A DNA stretch of 64,000 nt, taken from the NCBI RefSeq assembly GCF_900116875.1, contig NZ_FPCC01000003.1:124001-188000 (forward strand), in the 5' to 3' direction. The notes under the pieces are model-generated. The model had not been told where the DNA came from and did no database searches. It was given only the letters and a program-made list of their open reading frames with translations. The DNA is from Butyrivibrio sp. INlla21 (lineage in GTDB: Bacteria; Bacillota; Clostridia; Lachnospirales; Lachnospiraceae). This document shows positions 1 through 9,003 of the stretch, in pieces (position 1 is the stretch's first letter; each line of letters starts with the position of its first letter). Made by a program: the position numbers and the translations under genes.

Positions 1-274
1 CCTTATCATCGGTAAAGACGATGTAGCCGCGCCTTCTCTCTTCCTCGGGAATATCAAGCCTTGTCTCCAAAAAGATATTCTCAACTTCCTCAGGCAAATG
101 CCTTACAATTCTGGATATCATAGCCTGAGTGGAAAAGAAAAACGGCTCGGTATCTGTCAGCATCTTCTTTGCTCTTTGGAGCTTGGTTGAAGATATGAGA
201 TACATCGCATTTGTAATTTTCCTGGTATCGTTGACACTTTCTATACGATCCCTGATCTCTTTAATAGTTGCCAC
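1..274 (-). CDS. atpG: ATP synthase gamma subunit, N-terminal part (3' end outside window)
   Basis: This is the first 91 codons of the F1 central-stalk subunit, which turns inside the alpha3beta3 head. The translation opens with [20 protein letters not shown] and [16 protein letters not shown], the conserved N-terminal helix of gamma subunits (family pattern: basic helix, then I-T-x-A-M-x-x-[IV]-[SA]). The start is GTG at 274, chosen because an AAGGAAG ribosome binding site lies just upstream and no ATG fits. It overlaps the end of atpA by 14 bases, so the two are translationally coupled. The rest of the gene, and presumably atpD and atpC, lie beyond the left edge. Confidence 0.93.
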   Translation of the reverse strand, partial: MATIKEIRDRIESVNDTRKITNAMYLISSTKLQRAKKMLTDTEPFFFSTQAMISRIVRHLPEEVENIFLETRLDIPEEERRRGYIVFTDDK

Positions 275-2048
275 TTGCTATTTCTTCCTTCAGTTTTTTG
301 TTCTCCGCATCGTTAAACTCATCTACGGCGTCCAAAATTCTCTTTTTCAAAAGATCTGAAAGATCCCTGCTCTTGGTAAGCTCCTCGCAGATCTCACCCT
401 GCTCCGTATTAAAGTAAGTAAGAAGTCTTTCTTTATAATCTTTAACGCTCTTGACGGGAACCATATCAAGTTTTCCCGAACCTACGGCAACGAGTATGAT
501 AACCTGCTCATGCATCGCAAGTGGATGCTCAAGAGGCTGTTTTAAAAGCTCCATCAATACATTACCGTGATCAAGCTGTTTCTTGGTCGCTTCGTCAAGA
601 TCGGAACTAAACTGTGTGAATACAGCCATTTCTCTGTACTGCGCAAGATCTACTCTGATACTTCCCGCAGCCTTTTTCATTGCTTTGGTCTGCGCCGCAG
701 ATCCCACACGGGATACGGAAAGTCCGACGTTAACGGCAGGTCTCATTCCTTCAAAGAAAAGATCGCTCTCAAGGAAAATCTGTCCGTCGGTAATAGAAAT
801 AACATTGGTAGGAATATATGCAGATACATCACCTGCCTGTGTCTCTATAATGGGAAGCGCCGTAATGGAGCCTCCTCCAAGCTCTGAAGATAACTTACTT
901 GATCTCTCCAAAAGCCTTGAATGCAGATAGAATACGTCTCCGGGATAAGCTTCACGTCCGGGCGATCTCTCAAGAAGGAGCGAAAGTGCTCTGTAAGCAA
1001 CGGCGTGCTTGGAAAGATCGTCATATACAATAAGAACATCCTTGCCCTGATGCATAAAATACTCAGCAAGAGCCGTTCCCGAATACGGTGCTATGTACTG
1101 AAGAGGCGCCATATCGGAAGCCGTTGAACTTACAACTATGGAATAATCCATGGCTCCGGTCTTTTTAAGGGTCTGAACGATCTTGGCAACGGTTGATGCC
1201 TTCTGACCGATGGCAACATAGACGCAGATAACGTCCTTGCCCTTCTGATTGATGATCGTATCAAGTGCAATGGAAGTCTTACCGGTCTGTCTGTCGCCTA
1301 TAATAAGCTCTCTTTGTCCTCTTCCTATAGGGAACATGGTATCTATTGATAAAATACCCGTTTCCATGGGTTCGCATACAGACTGCCTTTCAACGATTCC
1401 GGGTGCAGGCTCCTCAACAGGTCTGTAGCCCGATTCCTTGATATCGCCCAGCCCGTCTATCGGCGCTCCGAGAGCATCGATAACTCTTCCGATAAAAGCT
1501 TCTCCAACAGGGATACCTGCCTCTTTATATGTTCTGACAGCTCTTGTTCCCTGTCTGATCGATGTATCATTACCAAAAAGAATGCATCCTATGTGATCGT
1601 CTCTTATATCCTGAGCCATACCTCTGGTACCGCCCTCAAACTCAATGATCTCACCGTAAAATGCATGTTCTATTCCGTCAATATTTGCAATGCCGTCCCC
1701 GACCCAGGTAACTGTTCCGACTTCACGGTCCTTAATGGAAAGATCGAATCTCTCAACCTTATTGCTGAGCATTGATATGATCTTACCTGTCTCTCTGTCA
1801 CCGGTCTTGCGGCTTATCTTATTAAGTTCAGCGCGAAGCTGTTTGGCCCTTCCGGCATCCGACCAGTCATATTCATAGTTTTTGCAAGACACTATGAATC
1901 CACCGCCGATGGAAGGATCGCATACAAGCTCAACCTCTATGTCATCAACTTCAAACTTCTTGCAAAGAACAGACTTGATCTTGTCAAACTGCTCTCCGCT
2001 CGGGGCCGTATCTGCATAGCGGAGCTTAGCTTTTAAAACATCACTCAT
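261..2048 (-). CDS. atpA: ATP synthase alpha subunit with N-terminal delta-subunit C-terminal domain (fusion)
   Basis: At 595 residues this is about 90 longer than a normal alpha subunit. From about residue 85 it is a complete alpha chain: Walker A GDRQTGKT at 251-258, the arginine-finger segment [12 protein letters not shown], and the usual C-terminal helical domain. Residues 7-78 instead resemble the C-terminal domain of the delta (OSCP) subunit: a helix of the S-x-E-Q-x-x-K-I type, the signature [10 protein letters not shown] at 44-53, a Y-D-x-S-like turn (YEYDWSD), then a helix rich in Lys/Arg/Leu. No separate delta gene exists between atpF and atpA, which overlap by 8 bases (ATGAGTGA). 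I infer that the delta N-terminal domain has been lost and its C-terminal domain joined to alpha. The frame is open throughout, so this is not a frameshift artefact within the window. Confidence 0.93.
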   Translation of the reverse strand: MSDVLKAKLRYADTAPSGEQFDKIKSVLCKKFEVDDIEVELVCDPSIGGGFIVSCKNYEYDWSDAGRAKQLRAELNKISRKTGDRETGKIISMLSNKVERFDLSIKDREVGTVTWVGDGIANIDGIEHAFYGEIIEFEGGTRGMAQDIRDDHIGCILFGNDTSIRQGTRAVRTYKEAGIPVGEAFIGRVIDALGAPIDGLGDIKESGYRPVEEPAPGIVERQSVCEPMETGILSIDTMFPIGRGQRELIIGDRQTGKTSIALDTIINQKGKDVICVYVAIGQKASTVAKIVQTLKKTGAMDYSIVVSSTASDMAPLQYIAPYSGTALAEYFMHQGKDVLIVYDDLSKHAVAYRALSLLLERSPGREAYPGDVFYLHSRLLERSSKLSSELGGGSITALPIIETQAGDVSAYIPTNVISITDGQIFLESDLFFEGMRPAVNVGLSVSRVGSAAQTKAMKKAAGSIRVDLAQYREMAVFTQFSSDLDEATKKQLDHGNVLMELLKQPLEHPLAMHEQVIILVAVGSGKLDMVPVKSVKDYKERLLTYFNTEQGEICEELTKSRDLSDLLKKRILDAVDEFNDAENKKLKEEIASGNY

Positions 2049-2532
2049 TGTTTACTCCGGCTTCAATTATAAATTTGTCATACAGTTTTTTGTCATCTTC
2101 ACTGCTGTGCTTGGTTGCCGCAATCTTGGAAGCCGCATCGATAACCATGTCTGTAAGCTGAGCCGCATAAACTTCTTTTGCACGCTCATTCTCAACCTCA
2201 GCATTGTGCTTGGCTTCTACGAGGATCTGCTCGCCTTTTTTCTTGGCATCGTTAACTATACGATCATACTCAACATAGCCCTTCTTCTTGATCTCGGAAA
2301 GAATATGCTCTTTTTCAACATCAACGGACGCTATCTTATCCTCGTATTCTTTTTGTGTATTAAGAGCTTTCTGCTTGGCCTCTTCTGCTTCCAAAGTAGC
2401 TTCGTCAACCTCTTCCATTCTCTTTACAAGAACGGCATCTACTCTGCCAAAAAGAAACTTCTTGGCTACAAAGAACAAAAGCAAAAGATTAAAAACTGTA
2501 CACCCAATACTTAAGATACTAACATTTAACAC
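2041..2532 (-). CDS. atpF: ATP synthase subunit b
   Basis: Peripheral-stalk subunit of Fo, 163 residues, the usual length. One N-terminal membrane helix (residues about 5-25, [20 protein letters not shown]) is followed by a long charged Glu/Lys/Ala-rich helix typical of the b dimer. The start is GTG at 2532, preceded by a GAGGG ribosome binding site. It follows atpE and overlaps the fused delta-alpha gene by 8 bases. The C-terminal end of b normally docks to the delta C-terminal domain, which here is attached to alpha. Confidence 0.92.
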   Translation of the reverse strand: MLNVSILSIGCTVFNLLLLFFVAKKFLFGRVDAVLVKRMEEVDEATLEAEEAKQKALNTQKEYEDKIASVDVEKEHILSEIKKKGYVEYDRIVNDAKKKGEQILVEAKHNAEVENERAKEVYAAQLTDMVIDAASKIAATKHSSEDDKKLYDKFIIEAGVNNE

Positions 2533-2567
2533 GTCTATACCCTCGTCTCTAATAGTTTAATCAAAGA

Positions 2568-2786
2568 TCATGTAGAAAAGATAATCATAATAGCCACAAC
2601 GAAGCCATAAATAGCTGTTGCCTCGGCAAGCGCGCATCCAAGAAGAAGAAGCTTCATGATCTTTCCGTCCGCTTCGGGCTGTCTTGCAACCGCATCAGTA
2701 GCCTTAGCTGTGGCAAGGCCGATACCGATTCCTGCTCCGATTCCTGTAAATGCTGCAATAGCTGCACCTAATGCTGTTAAATTCAT
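2568..2786 (-). CDS. atpE: ATP synthase subunit c (proteolipid)
   Basis: 72-residue hairpin of two membrane helices that forms the rotor ring. Helix 1 carries the Gly-repeat [15 protein letters not shown], the loop has ARQPEA, and helix 2 has the ion-carrying Glu55 in LAEATAIYG. Compared with Na+-binding c subunits such as Ilyobacter, the helix-1 Gln ligand is replaced by Ile22 and the Ser/Thr after the Glu by Ala56, although Thr57 and Tyr60 remain. This argues for proton rather than sodium coupling. The start at 2786 is chosen over a longer frame because AAGGAGG lies 9 bases upstream. Confidence 0.94.
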   Translation of the reverse strand: MNLTALGAAIAAFTGIGAGIGIGLATAKATDAVARQPEADGKIMKLLLLGCALAEATAIYGFVVAIMIIFST

Positions 2787-2813
2787 CTTACTGTTCCTCC
2801 TTAGCGTCAAATA

Positions 2814-3497
2814 TTACTCGACTGCTTCTTTTATATATAATGATGTCAAAAATACAAATACATACGCCTGTATTGCTCCATCAAATATATCAAAATAAAC
2901 ACTTAATAATGCGGGGAAAATAACCGGCATAACATGCTTGATAAGTTCCATGATTACCGTTGCTCCCAAGATATTACCGAAAAGTCGCATACACAAAGAC
3001 AAAGGTCTTATGGCAAGCTCAAGTATGTTCATAGGCGCGATCACGGGCATCGGCTGCGCAAAGCCCTTAAACCACTTTCCGAGACCTTTCTTGCGAAGCC
3101 CTGCCGCTTCGACAAGAATTATACTCATAAGAGAAAGAGCTACCGTAACTGTCAGATCCATAGTCGGCGGAGTGGCTCCGAACAATCCGACCATATTGCA
3201 AGCACAGATAAAAATAAGTACCGTAGCCATATAGTCCTGATATCTGACGCCCTCTTCTCCGAGCATACCTCCCGTCACTCCTCTTATCCAGAGTACAAAG
3301 CTTTCAACGGCGGCCTGTCTTTTTGAAATATTGTGCACCTTAAAACCATGGGTAAGAAATAAGATTAAAAGAATAAGAATACCTATTACTATCCAAGAAA
3401 CAACAACCGACTTATAAAGATCAAATAAACCGTTCCCGTATGGAACATGAATAAATGCTTTATCTTCTTTAAGAAGTTCATTAAATAGTTCTTTCAT
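2814..3497 (-). CDS. atpB: ATP synthase subunit a
   Basis: Fo stator channel protein, 227 residues with about five to six membrane helices. The essential stator arginine is in the conserved helix PLSLCMRLFGNILGATV; the following FDIFDGAIQAYVFVFLTSLYI is the normal last helix. First gene of the atp operon in this window; there is no atpI-like gene upstream. A GGAGAG ribosome binding site precedes the ATG at 3497. The next gene, atpE, starts 27 bases downstream. Confidence 0.94.
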   Translation of the reverse strand: MKELFNELLKEDKAFIHVPYGNGLFDLYKSVVVSWIVIGILILLILFLTHGFKVHNISKRQAAVESFVLWIRGVTGGMLGEEGVRYQDYMATVLIFICACNMVGLFGATPPTMDLTVTVALSLMSIILVEAAGLRKKGLGKWFKGFAQPMPVIAPMNILELAIRPLSLCMRLFGNILGATVIMELIKHVMPVIFPALLSVYFDIFDGAIQAYVFVFLTSLYIKEAVE

Positions 3498-3528
3498 ACA
3501 GCTCTCCTGTTAATCAAAACTATAGACT

Positions 3529-3557
3529 ATTATAGAATTTATGCGGTAATTGTGCAA
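3529..3557 (-). promoter_or_regulatory. Putative sigma-A promoter of the atp operon
   Basis: On the minus strand, TTGCAC (3552-3557), a 17-base spacer and a perfect TATAAT (3529-3534) lie 32 bases upstream of the atpB ATG. Confidence 0.7.
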
Positions 3558-3631
3558 TCCTTTTCACGGTTAAAACATATTTTGCGCAAATAATATTCGC
3601 CACGCAGTTAAAGTTTTCTGAATATTCCGCC

Positions 3632-3663
3632 AAAAAGGACGAAGCTTCTCTGCCTCGTCCTTT
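3632..3663 (-). terminator. Rho-independent terminator after the FapA-repeat gene
   Basis: Eight-base stem AAGGACGA / TCGTCCTT (3635-3642 with 3655-3662) followed on the minus strand by a T run, 30 bases past the stop codon at 3694. It separates this gene from the atp promoter. Confidence 0.75.
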
Positions 3664-3693
3664 CATGGATTTTATTTAACGTTTACTTCAAAA

Positions 3694-6213
3694 TCAGATG
3701 ATCTCGATCGCATCCTTTTGAGCATTTGCTTTGACGATCATCTTGTCATAAGTCTTTCTGTCGTTCTCTATTCTAAGAACAATTCCGTCTATGACAAATA
3801 TGGTTCCGGCATAAGCCACTTCCGATATGACGGCCTGAGCGGCACTTCCTTTGTCGATTTCGGCTTGTATCCTTATCTTTTTGGCAGAAAGCTCTTTTAT
3901 CTTAGCTTCTTTCATTCCGATGGCAGCGTTGATCTTGATCTTCCACTGCATCTTTTGCCTATCGACAGCGCCTGCTTCCTGGAGCTTAAGACTCTCTGTC
4001 TGAAGGGTTCTGAGATCCTCTTCCTCTCTGCTTATCATCTTTTGAATATTATTGTACTCAGTAAGGAGTGATCCGTTAACTCCAAGATTGATGATAGTCT
4101 TGGCACCTGACCTGTTACCAACGGAAGCCGTTTCTATTCCGACAAGCGACTGGCACGTTCCGCCGTATATAATTCCGACACGTCCGTAAGTCTTTATAAG
4201 CCCGCTTGAGTTGATCTTACAATTAATAAAGTAGTTACCGGATATATTCTTACCTGTGATCGTAACTCCCTCAAAGAACTTGGCGGAAATATCTCCTTTT
4301 GCAGTGATTGAACCTCTTATAGGACAAGTCGCACCACCTTTAATTATGACATTACCACCGCTCACGATCTCGGAGCTTTCCATATGACCACCGATAATAA
4401 TATCTCCGGTAGCCTTGATATCACTGCTTGAATGAACGTCGCCCGTTACATATACAACGCCGTCATAATTGATCTTTTTATCCGTCACCTTAACTTCCGG
4501 AACGATCATTACCTTCTGAATATTGATCACACCGTCAACCATACTTATGGCGCCTGAATATTTCGCGACATAAGTAACTCTGTCGTTAAGGATCATAAAG
4601 CCTTCGCCCTTAAGTATCGGGATTTCTTTACCGTTTCTGGCTTTCAGAGCTTCTCCGAATACATTGTATCCGTCTTCACCCTTGGTCGCTCTGTGATAAT
4701 AAGCAAGCTTATCGCCTACGCGAACCTGCTTAAGCGTATCCATATTGGAAAGATCGGCCGTACCGTCTTTTAATATTATAGGTTCGTTATTGGTCTCGGT
4801 ATCAAAGAAGAAGTCATAATATCCGTCAACACCGTCAACAGGGCCTTTACCTGCGGCAACAACGTAATTCTCACCGGAATTGATATGCCGAAGCATCCTT
4901 TTGATGCCCTCTTTATCGATACCCATTCTGATCCTACATTTTAAAAGGAAGTTAAATATCAGTTCTTCCGTATAAGAAGCACCGTCACTTCTAAGCGGAA
5001 GCTTTAACATACAGAGCATATCGTCTGCCGAGAAAGAAATATAATCATCCTTATGCGCCAGCATAGAATTAAGAAGCACAGCGTCATCACTGATACCCTC
5101 GGTTCTGTCCAGTGCAGCGGGACTATCAGCCGTAACCTTCCTTTCGCCGCCGGTTATCTCACCCTTTTCAAGCTTCTCTCTAATGCGCCTCATATCGGTA
5201 GCGGTATACATCATCGTTGAATACTTACTGATATCAAGGCCTTCTTCTATGCCAAGCCTAATCTCACGCATCTGATCAGCCTGGTACAGAGGCTTTGCAT
5301 AAGGCGAAATATCTATCTGATGCTCAAGTCCCGTTCTGAGCTCGTACATTTGCATCCATCCGTATGACGGATCTGCGTACTGACCGACATCAACACCACT
5401 TTCAAGTCCGAGCCTTATTTCTTTGATCGCATCGCCTCTCATATCACCGGTTATATGACGGTCTATATCGATGCCTTCCTTTAAACAGATTCTGATCTGC
5501 TCAAGCTGTTCGGCATCAAAGCTGTCTTTTATGTATCTTTGAATATCAACCCCGTCAAGATGTGCAAGGTGAAGCTGCTCAAGTATATTTGCATTATATT
5601 TGGTGATCTCTCCGCCGCTGAATATGAGCCCGTCAACCGCACTCTTTCTGACAGCTCTCATTTTCATATAAGGAATTGCCGGAGAAGCATAATGAGAAAT
5701 ATCGATACCGGCTTCAAGCCCCTTTCTGATCTCTCTCATCTGCATACTGTCATAAGACGGGTCCTGATAAAAGATAATGGGAACATCGTGATCTTTGGAA
5801 AGACCAATGCGCAATTCTCTCATCTGATCTGCCAGATACTCAGGTTTTGCATAAACCGTAACATCTATTCCCATAGCAATACCCTGGCGGATCTGCGAGA
5901 GCTGTTGAAGGTCAAAACCCTGCTCCCTATATGATGACATATCAATACCCTGAGACATCTCAAGACGAAGTTCTTCCATCTCCGTCCAAGGCATTTCAGG
6001 GTTAGTATATTTAGAAACATCTATTTTATCTGCAATACCCTTCCTTATCTCAGCAAGCTGGAGGGCATTAAAACCAAGAGCCTTAAGTTTCTCAACATCG
6101 GCTCCTAAGTTTGCACACAACTCTAATTCTCTCTCATAGGCGTTCTTATTAAAAGATTCAAGTCCGGCATAACTATTTAATTCATTCACAAGCTCATCAT
6201 CCTGCACTGTCAT
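3694..6213 (-). CDS. FapA/DUF342 family protein with N-terminal degenerate 25-residue repeats
   Basis: 839 residues, no signal peptide or membrane helix. Residues about 30-345 are built of roughly twelve degenerate repeats of 24-28 residues with the consensus (Q-M-x-E-I-R-x-G-L-E-x-G-I-D-I-S-x-Y-A-x-P), best seen in LEAGIDISHYASPAIPYM and LESGVDVGQYADPSYGWM. A linker with a short predicted-helical region follows. From about 430 onward is a DUF342/FapA domain, with Gly-rich beta-helix-like strands (VVYVTGDVHSSSDIKATGDI, then IIGGHMESSEIVSGGNVIIK), then a coiled coil around residues 700-780 (KMISREEEDLRTLQTESLKL). FapA proteins are cytoplasmic and loosely linked to flagellar or cell-envelope regulation, but the function here is unknown. 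The gene is single, with its own promoter and terminator, divergent from the secreted-protein cluster. Confidence 0.82.
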   Translation of the reverse strand: MTVQDDELVNELNSYAGLESFNKNAYERELELCANLGADVEKLKALGFNALQLAEIRKGIADKIDVSKYTNPEMPWTEMEELRLEMSQGIDMSSYREQGFDLQQLSQIRQGIAMGIDVTVYAKPEYLADQMRELRIGLSKDHDVPIIFYQDPSYDSMQMREIRKGLEAGIDISHYASPAIPYMKMRAVRKSAVDGLIFSGGEITKYNANILEQLHLAHLDGVDIQRYIKDSFDAEQLEQIRICLKEGIDIDRHITGDMRGDAIKEIRLGLESGVDVGQYADPSYGWMQMYELRTGLEHQIDISPYAKPLYQADQMREIRLGIEEGLDISKYSTMMYTATDMRRIREKLEKGEITGGERKVTADSPAALDRTEGISDDAVLLNSMLAHKDDYISFSADDMLCMLKLPLRSDGASYTEELIFNFLLKCRIRMGIDKEGIKRMLRHINSGENYVVAAGKGPVDGVDGYYDFFFDTETNNEPIILKDGTADLSNMDTLKQVRVGDKLAYYHRATKGEDGYNVFGEALKARNGKEIPILKGEGFMILNDRVTYVAKYSGAISMVDGVINIQKVMIVPEVKVTDKKINYDGVVYVTGDVHSSSDIKATGDIIIGGHMESSEIVSGGNVIIKGGATCPIRGSITAKGDISAKFFEGVTITGKNISGNYFINCKINSSGLIKTYGRVGIIYGGTCQSLVGIETASVGNRSGAKTIINLGVNGSLLTEYNNIQKMISREEEDLRTLQTESLKLQEAGAVDRQKMQWKIKINAAIGMKEAKIKELSAKKIRIQAEIDKGSAAQAVISEVAYAGTIFVIDGIVLRIENDRKTYDKMIVKANAQKDAIEII

Positions 6214-6269
6214 AAATTTTATGCCCTCATAAGATAAAGAATATTCAGATTCCTTCTAAATATATATTA

Positions 6270-6299
6270 ATTCTACCATACAATATGTACTTTTCTCAA
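6270..6299 (-). promoter_or_regulatory. Putative promoter of the FapA-repeat gene
   Basis: Minus-strand TTGAGA (6294-6299), 18-base spacer and TAGAAT (6270-6275), about 57 bases before the ATG at 6213. Confidence 0.5.
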
Positions 6300-6356
6300 T
6301 AAACTGTAGTTTTAAAAGCTTTATGAAATAAAAATGAAATATTTTTTAAAAAAGTG

Positions 6357-6385
6357 TTGACATATTTTTTAATATCTATTAAAGT
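6357..6385 (+). promoter_or_regulatory. Putative sigma-A promoter of the secreted-paralogue cluster
   Basis: A perfect TTGACA (6357-6362), 17-base AT-rich spacer and TAAAGT (6380-6385) lie 45 bases upstream of the first lipoprotein gene. The region between the two divergent promoters is strongly A/T-rich. Confidence 0.6.
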
Positions 6386-6430
6386 AATATTACGTTAGAG
6401 TTAATATTTAGCTTGGAGAGGTAATCAGGT

Positions 6431-7153
6431 ATGAAAAAAAGAATAATAGTAACACTTATGTCAATTGCAATCGCAATTACATCTGTTGCTTGTGGGGACA
6501 AAGTACTGATTCAGCCGGCGACGCTTGGTACATCATCGGGGATTGAAGTCAAAGCGTCCGATGATGACTCGCTTGATGAGGCAGACAAATCTTCCACTGA
6601 GGTTTCAACAGATGCAAACTTCACATCCGGCGAAGTCATAGACAATGTTTATGAAAACGAATTCTTTAATGTTAAGATTCCTGTATCAGAAGGAATGGTG
6701 TTCGCGGATGAAGTTAAGGTTGCAGAACTTAACGGATTGGTTGATAACACTATCACCAATGAACAGCTGAAAGAAGCGATGGATAAGCAAGGCTCTCTTG
6801 CCGTAGCATATGCTACAGATAATAATCTTTCAGCCTTCACAGTTTCGATTGGTTCTGCAGGAAAAATCGCCACCGCTCTACTAAGCGAAAAGAAAATAAT
6901 TGAAGCCAGCAAGGATTCTCTTATATCGCAGTACGAGGGAATGGGATTAACAGATATCAGCACATCGATTGAAAAGACCACTTTTATAGGAGAAGAACAT
7001 GAATGTCTCTCAATGACAGGTACAGCTCAAGGCGTAACATTCCACGCCAAAGTCATTTGTCTTTTAAAAGATGGTTATATCGGAACATTCGCTGTCGGCG
7101 GTCCATCCGAAGAAGTTTGTAATATTTTGGACGGCGCCACTAAGCTTAATTGA
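6431..7153 (+). CDS. Secreted-paralogue family member A, lipoprotein
   Basis: 240 residues. The N-terminus is a lipoprotein signal ending in TSVACGD (predicted lipidated Cys21), so the protein should be anchored on the outside of the membrane. A Ser/Asp/Glu-rich linker (about 22-65) leads into the domain shared by the six paralogues: VYENEFFNVKIPVSEGM, then FTVSIG, GLTDISTSIEKTTFIGEEHE, and the ending ICLLKDGYIGTFAVGG and ATKLN. The layout (a Y-E-N-x-F-F-N-V strand at the front, a long helix, then F-x-G-E-E-H and a final hydrophobic strand plus short helix) recalls Mog1/PsbP/DcrB-like folds, but that is only a guess. First gene of an apparent operon; no terminator is visible before the next gene. 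Confidence 0.75.
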   Translation: MKKRIIVTLMSIAIAITSVACGDKVLIQPATLGTSSGIEVKASDDDSLDEADKSSTEVSTDANFTSGEVIDNVYENEFFNVKIPVSEGMVFADEVKVAELNGLVDNTITNEQLKEAMDKQGSLAVAYATDNNLSAFTVSIGSAGKIATALLSEKKIIEASKDSLISQYEGMGLTDISTSIEKTTFIGEEHECLSMTGTAQGVTFHAKVICLLKDGYIGTFAVGGPSEEVCNILDGATKLN

Positions 7154-7203
7154 TATAGATAGAAATTATTGTTTGGGATTGATTAAAAAAGGGGAACAAA
7201 ATC

Positions 7204-7449
7204 ATGGAAAAAAGTATGGAAAAAGATCTTAAAAGATTAAATATGGAAGTTTATATTGTTGGAGCTATCATTTTTATAATTATCAATTTCTTTACCATGA
7301 CACATTTTAACAAGACACATGCCGATGAGCCATACAGAATCGCTCACGACTACATGTACGAAGAACAAGAAGAATCACCTGCCGAAGAGGAAGTACTACC
7401 CAATGCAGGTTTTTCAAAAATGATTTCAGATTTAGATTTTAGTGAATAA
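7204..7449 (+). CDS. Small single-pass membrane protein
   Basis: 81 residues that I do not recognise. A short charged N-terminus, one hydrophobic helix (about residues 16-34, VYIVGAIIFIIINFFTM), then a polar acidic tail containing EEQEESPAEEEVLP. The positive-inside rule suggests the tail faces outward. It sits 50 bases after paralogue A and 14 bases before paralogue B, with an AAGGGG ribosome binding site, so it is probably cotranscribed and may be a partner of the exported proteins. It is not a member of the paralogue family. Confidence 0.6.
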   Translation: MEKSMEKDLKRLNMEVYIVGAIIFIIINFFTMTHFNKTHADEPYRIAHDYMYEEQEESPAEEEVLPNAGFSKMISDLDFSE

Positions 7450-7463
7450 TAAGGAGAGAAAAA

Positions 7464-8132
7464 ATGAAAAAATGTATTGAAAGAAAAATGGGAATTAAAA
7501 ATATCTTAGCCTTGGCTTTGTCAGCGCTTACAATCTTCGGCGCATGCATGATCGGTTTTTCCAATGAAGCATTCGCTGCAGGTAGCGTTGACGCATCCAT
7601 CCTCGGATCAACCAATGGCAAATCTTATACAAACGAGTATTTCGGAGTTAAGATTCCGTTATTCAAAAACTCAACAATCGGAACTGACGCCGATCTTGCA
7701 GCCGATAACGGAGTTGATCCCAACGGTTATTCCGCAGACAAGAGAATTGCTGCAATAAACGCCGGCGAGCATGTATATATTCAGCATTTCGAAAGCAACA
7801 ATAATGTCGTTTCAATCGCTGTAGGAAAATTCGATTCAAAAGAAGAAAAACAGCTTTTCATGAAGACTATCGCTAAAGAAGACCTTCAAGCTACTATTGA
7901 TGCATGGAATGAAGATCCCGATTTTACAATTTCCGAAAGCGGACTTAAAAAGATTAACTGTTTTGGTAAGGATCGTCCTGTAATCTTAGTTAAAGGACAA
8001 TATGCCGGACGTAATTTTACATCCGCTCACACTTTCTATTTTAAAGACGATTGCTATATGGAAGTACTTATAGACGGATATGGTCGTAACCAGACAGAAG
8101 TTTTAAAGAAATCATCACTTTTAAAAAAGTAA
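7464..8132 (+). CDS. Secreted-paralogue family member B (most divergent)
   Basis: 222 residues. A cleavable signal peptide with a long n-region ends near EAFA|AGS (about residue 38). It has no lipobox Cys in the usual place. The shared domain is recognisable but drifted: YTNEYFGVKIPLFKN at the front, CFGKDRPVILVKGQYAGRNF in place of the F-x-G-E-E-H segment, and FYFKDDCYMEVLIDGYG near the end. Preceded by AAGGAGAG. It lies between the small membrane protein and paralogue C on the same strand. Confidence 0.7.
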   Translation: MKKCIERKMGIKNILALALSALTIFGACMIGFSNEAFAAGSVDASILGSTNGKSYTNEYFGVKIPLFKNSTIGTDADLAADNGVDPNGYSADKRIAAINAGEHVYIQHFESNNNVVSIAVGKFDSKEEKQLFMKTIAKEDLQATIDAWNEDPDFTISESGLKKINCFGKDRPVILVKGQYAGRNFTSAHTFYFKDDCYMEVLIDGYGRNQTEVLKKSSLLKK

Positions 8133-8173
8133 TATGAATATAAAAGAATAAAACGAAAAAGGAAAAAGATAAC

Positions 8174-8977
8174 ATGAATAAGAAAATTATCGCTGCAATT
8201 GTTGCAGCCGCTACTATCCTCTCAGTTATGGGATGTTCTGATGAGGATCAGATCAATGAAACAACAACTGAAACTGTCGAGGAATCCGGTAACACAGACG
8301 TAGAAATGAGTTCCGGTGAAGAAACATCAATCGAATCTATTGATGTTGATTCTGAGTATGAATCACTCGAAGACACCGATATGGGATTTGATGAGACTTC
8401 AAGTGAAAACTCCGCTCCTGCTTCCAACGCATCCGCTTCTGCGCAGGATCCTTCCGCAATGCTTGGAAAGACTGTCAAAGTAGGTGAAGCAGGCGTTTAC
8501 GAAAACTCATTTTTAAATTTAAAGATGAATCTTCCTGACAGTGTATGGCTTTCTGAAGACGACTATTTTGCAAAGCAGAACAACGTTTCCGTAGCTGAAT
8601 GGCCCGCTACCGCAATGCAAAAGGTAGAATCCGGCTCACCTGTACTTGTTCAGTACGCAGGACTTGATATGGATTCTTTTAAAGTAACAATTTTTAAGGA
8701 TAATAATTTTAATCCGGATAAATATATTGAAATAGCAACAAATGCTTATAAGAGCGTAAATGGTGATCTTCCTCCCACAAATATTACTTCTGAAACAAGA
8801 AGTACAAATTTCCTCGGAGAAAGTCATGATGTTTATACTTTCAAAGGTACTTTAGGTGAAGAGAATTATATTGCCAACTATCTCTTCTACTCCAAGGACG
8901 GATATGTTTACCAGTTCGAACTTAGCGGTTTTGCTGACTTTATCGACTATTTTGGAAAGACAACTTCATTAAACTAA
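8174..8977 (+). CDS. Secreted-paralogue family member C, lipoprotein
   Basis: 267 residues with a lipoprotein signal ending LSVMGCSDE (predicted lipidated Cys21). A long Ser/Glu/Asp-rich acidic linker spans about 22-95. The shared domain starts at VYENSFLNLKMNLPDSVW and contains STNFLGESHDVYTFKGTLG and LFYSKDGYVYQFELSGF. The ribosome binding site is AAAAAGGAAAAAG. It lies 41 bases after paralogue B, and its 3' side runs into the upstream motif of paralogue D without a clear terminator. Confidence 0.72.
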   Translation: MNKKIIAAIVAAATILSVMGCSDEDQINETTTETVEESGNTDVEMSSGEETSIESIDVDSEYESLEDTDMGFDETSSENSAPASNASASAQDPSAMLGKTVKVGEAGVYENSFLNLKMNLPDSVWLSEDDYFAKQNNVSVAEWPATAMQKVESGSPVLVQYAGLDMDSFKVTIFKDNNFNPDKYIEIATNAYKSVNGDLPPTNITSETRSTNFLGESHDVYTFKGTLGEENYIANYLFYSKDGYVYQFELSGFADFIDYFGKTTSLN

Positions 8978-9003
8978 ATTAAATACATTTTACAAAAAGA
9001 GCT

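Noticed and set aside
3581..3590. TTTGCGCAAA palindrome upstream of the atp promoter as an AraC regulator site
   Set aside because: Only the palindrome matches; the rest of the composite motif of the AraC promoters is missing, so a shared regulator is not supported.
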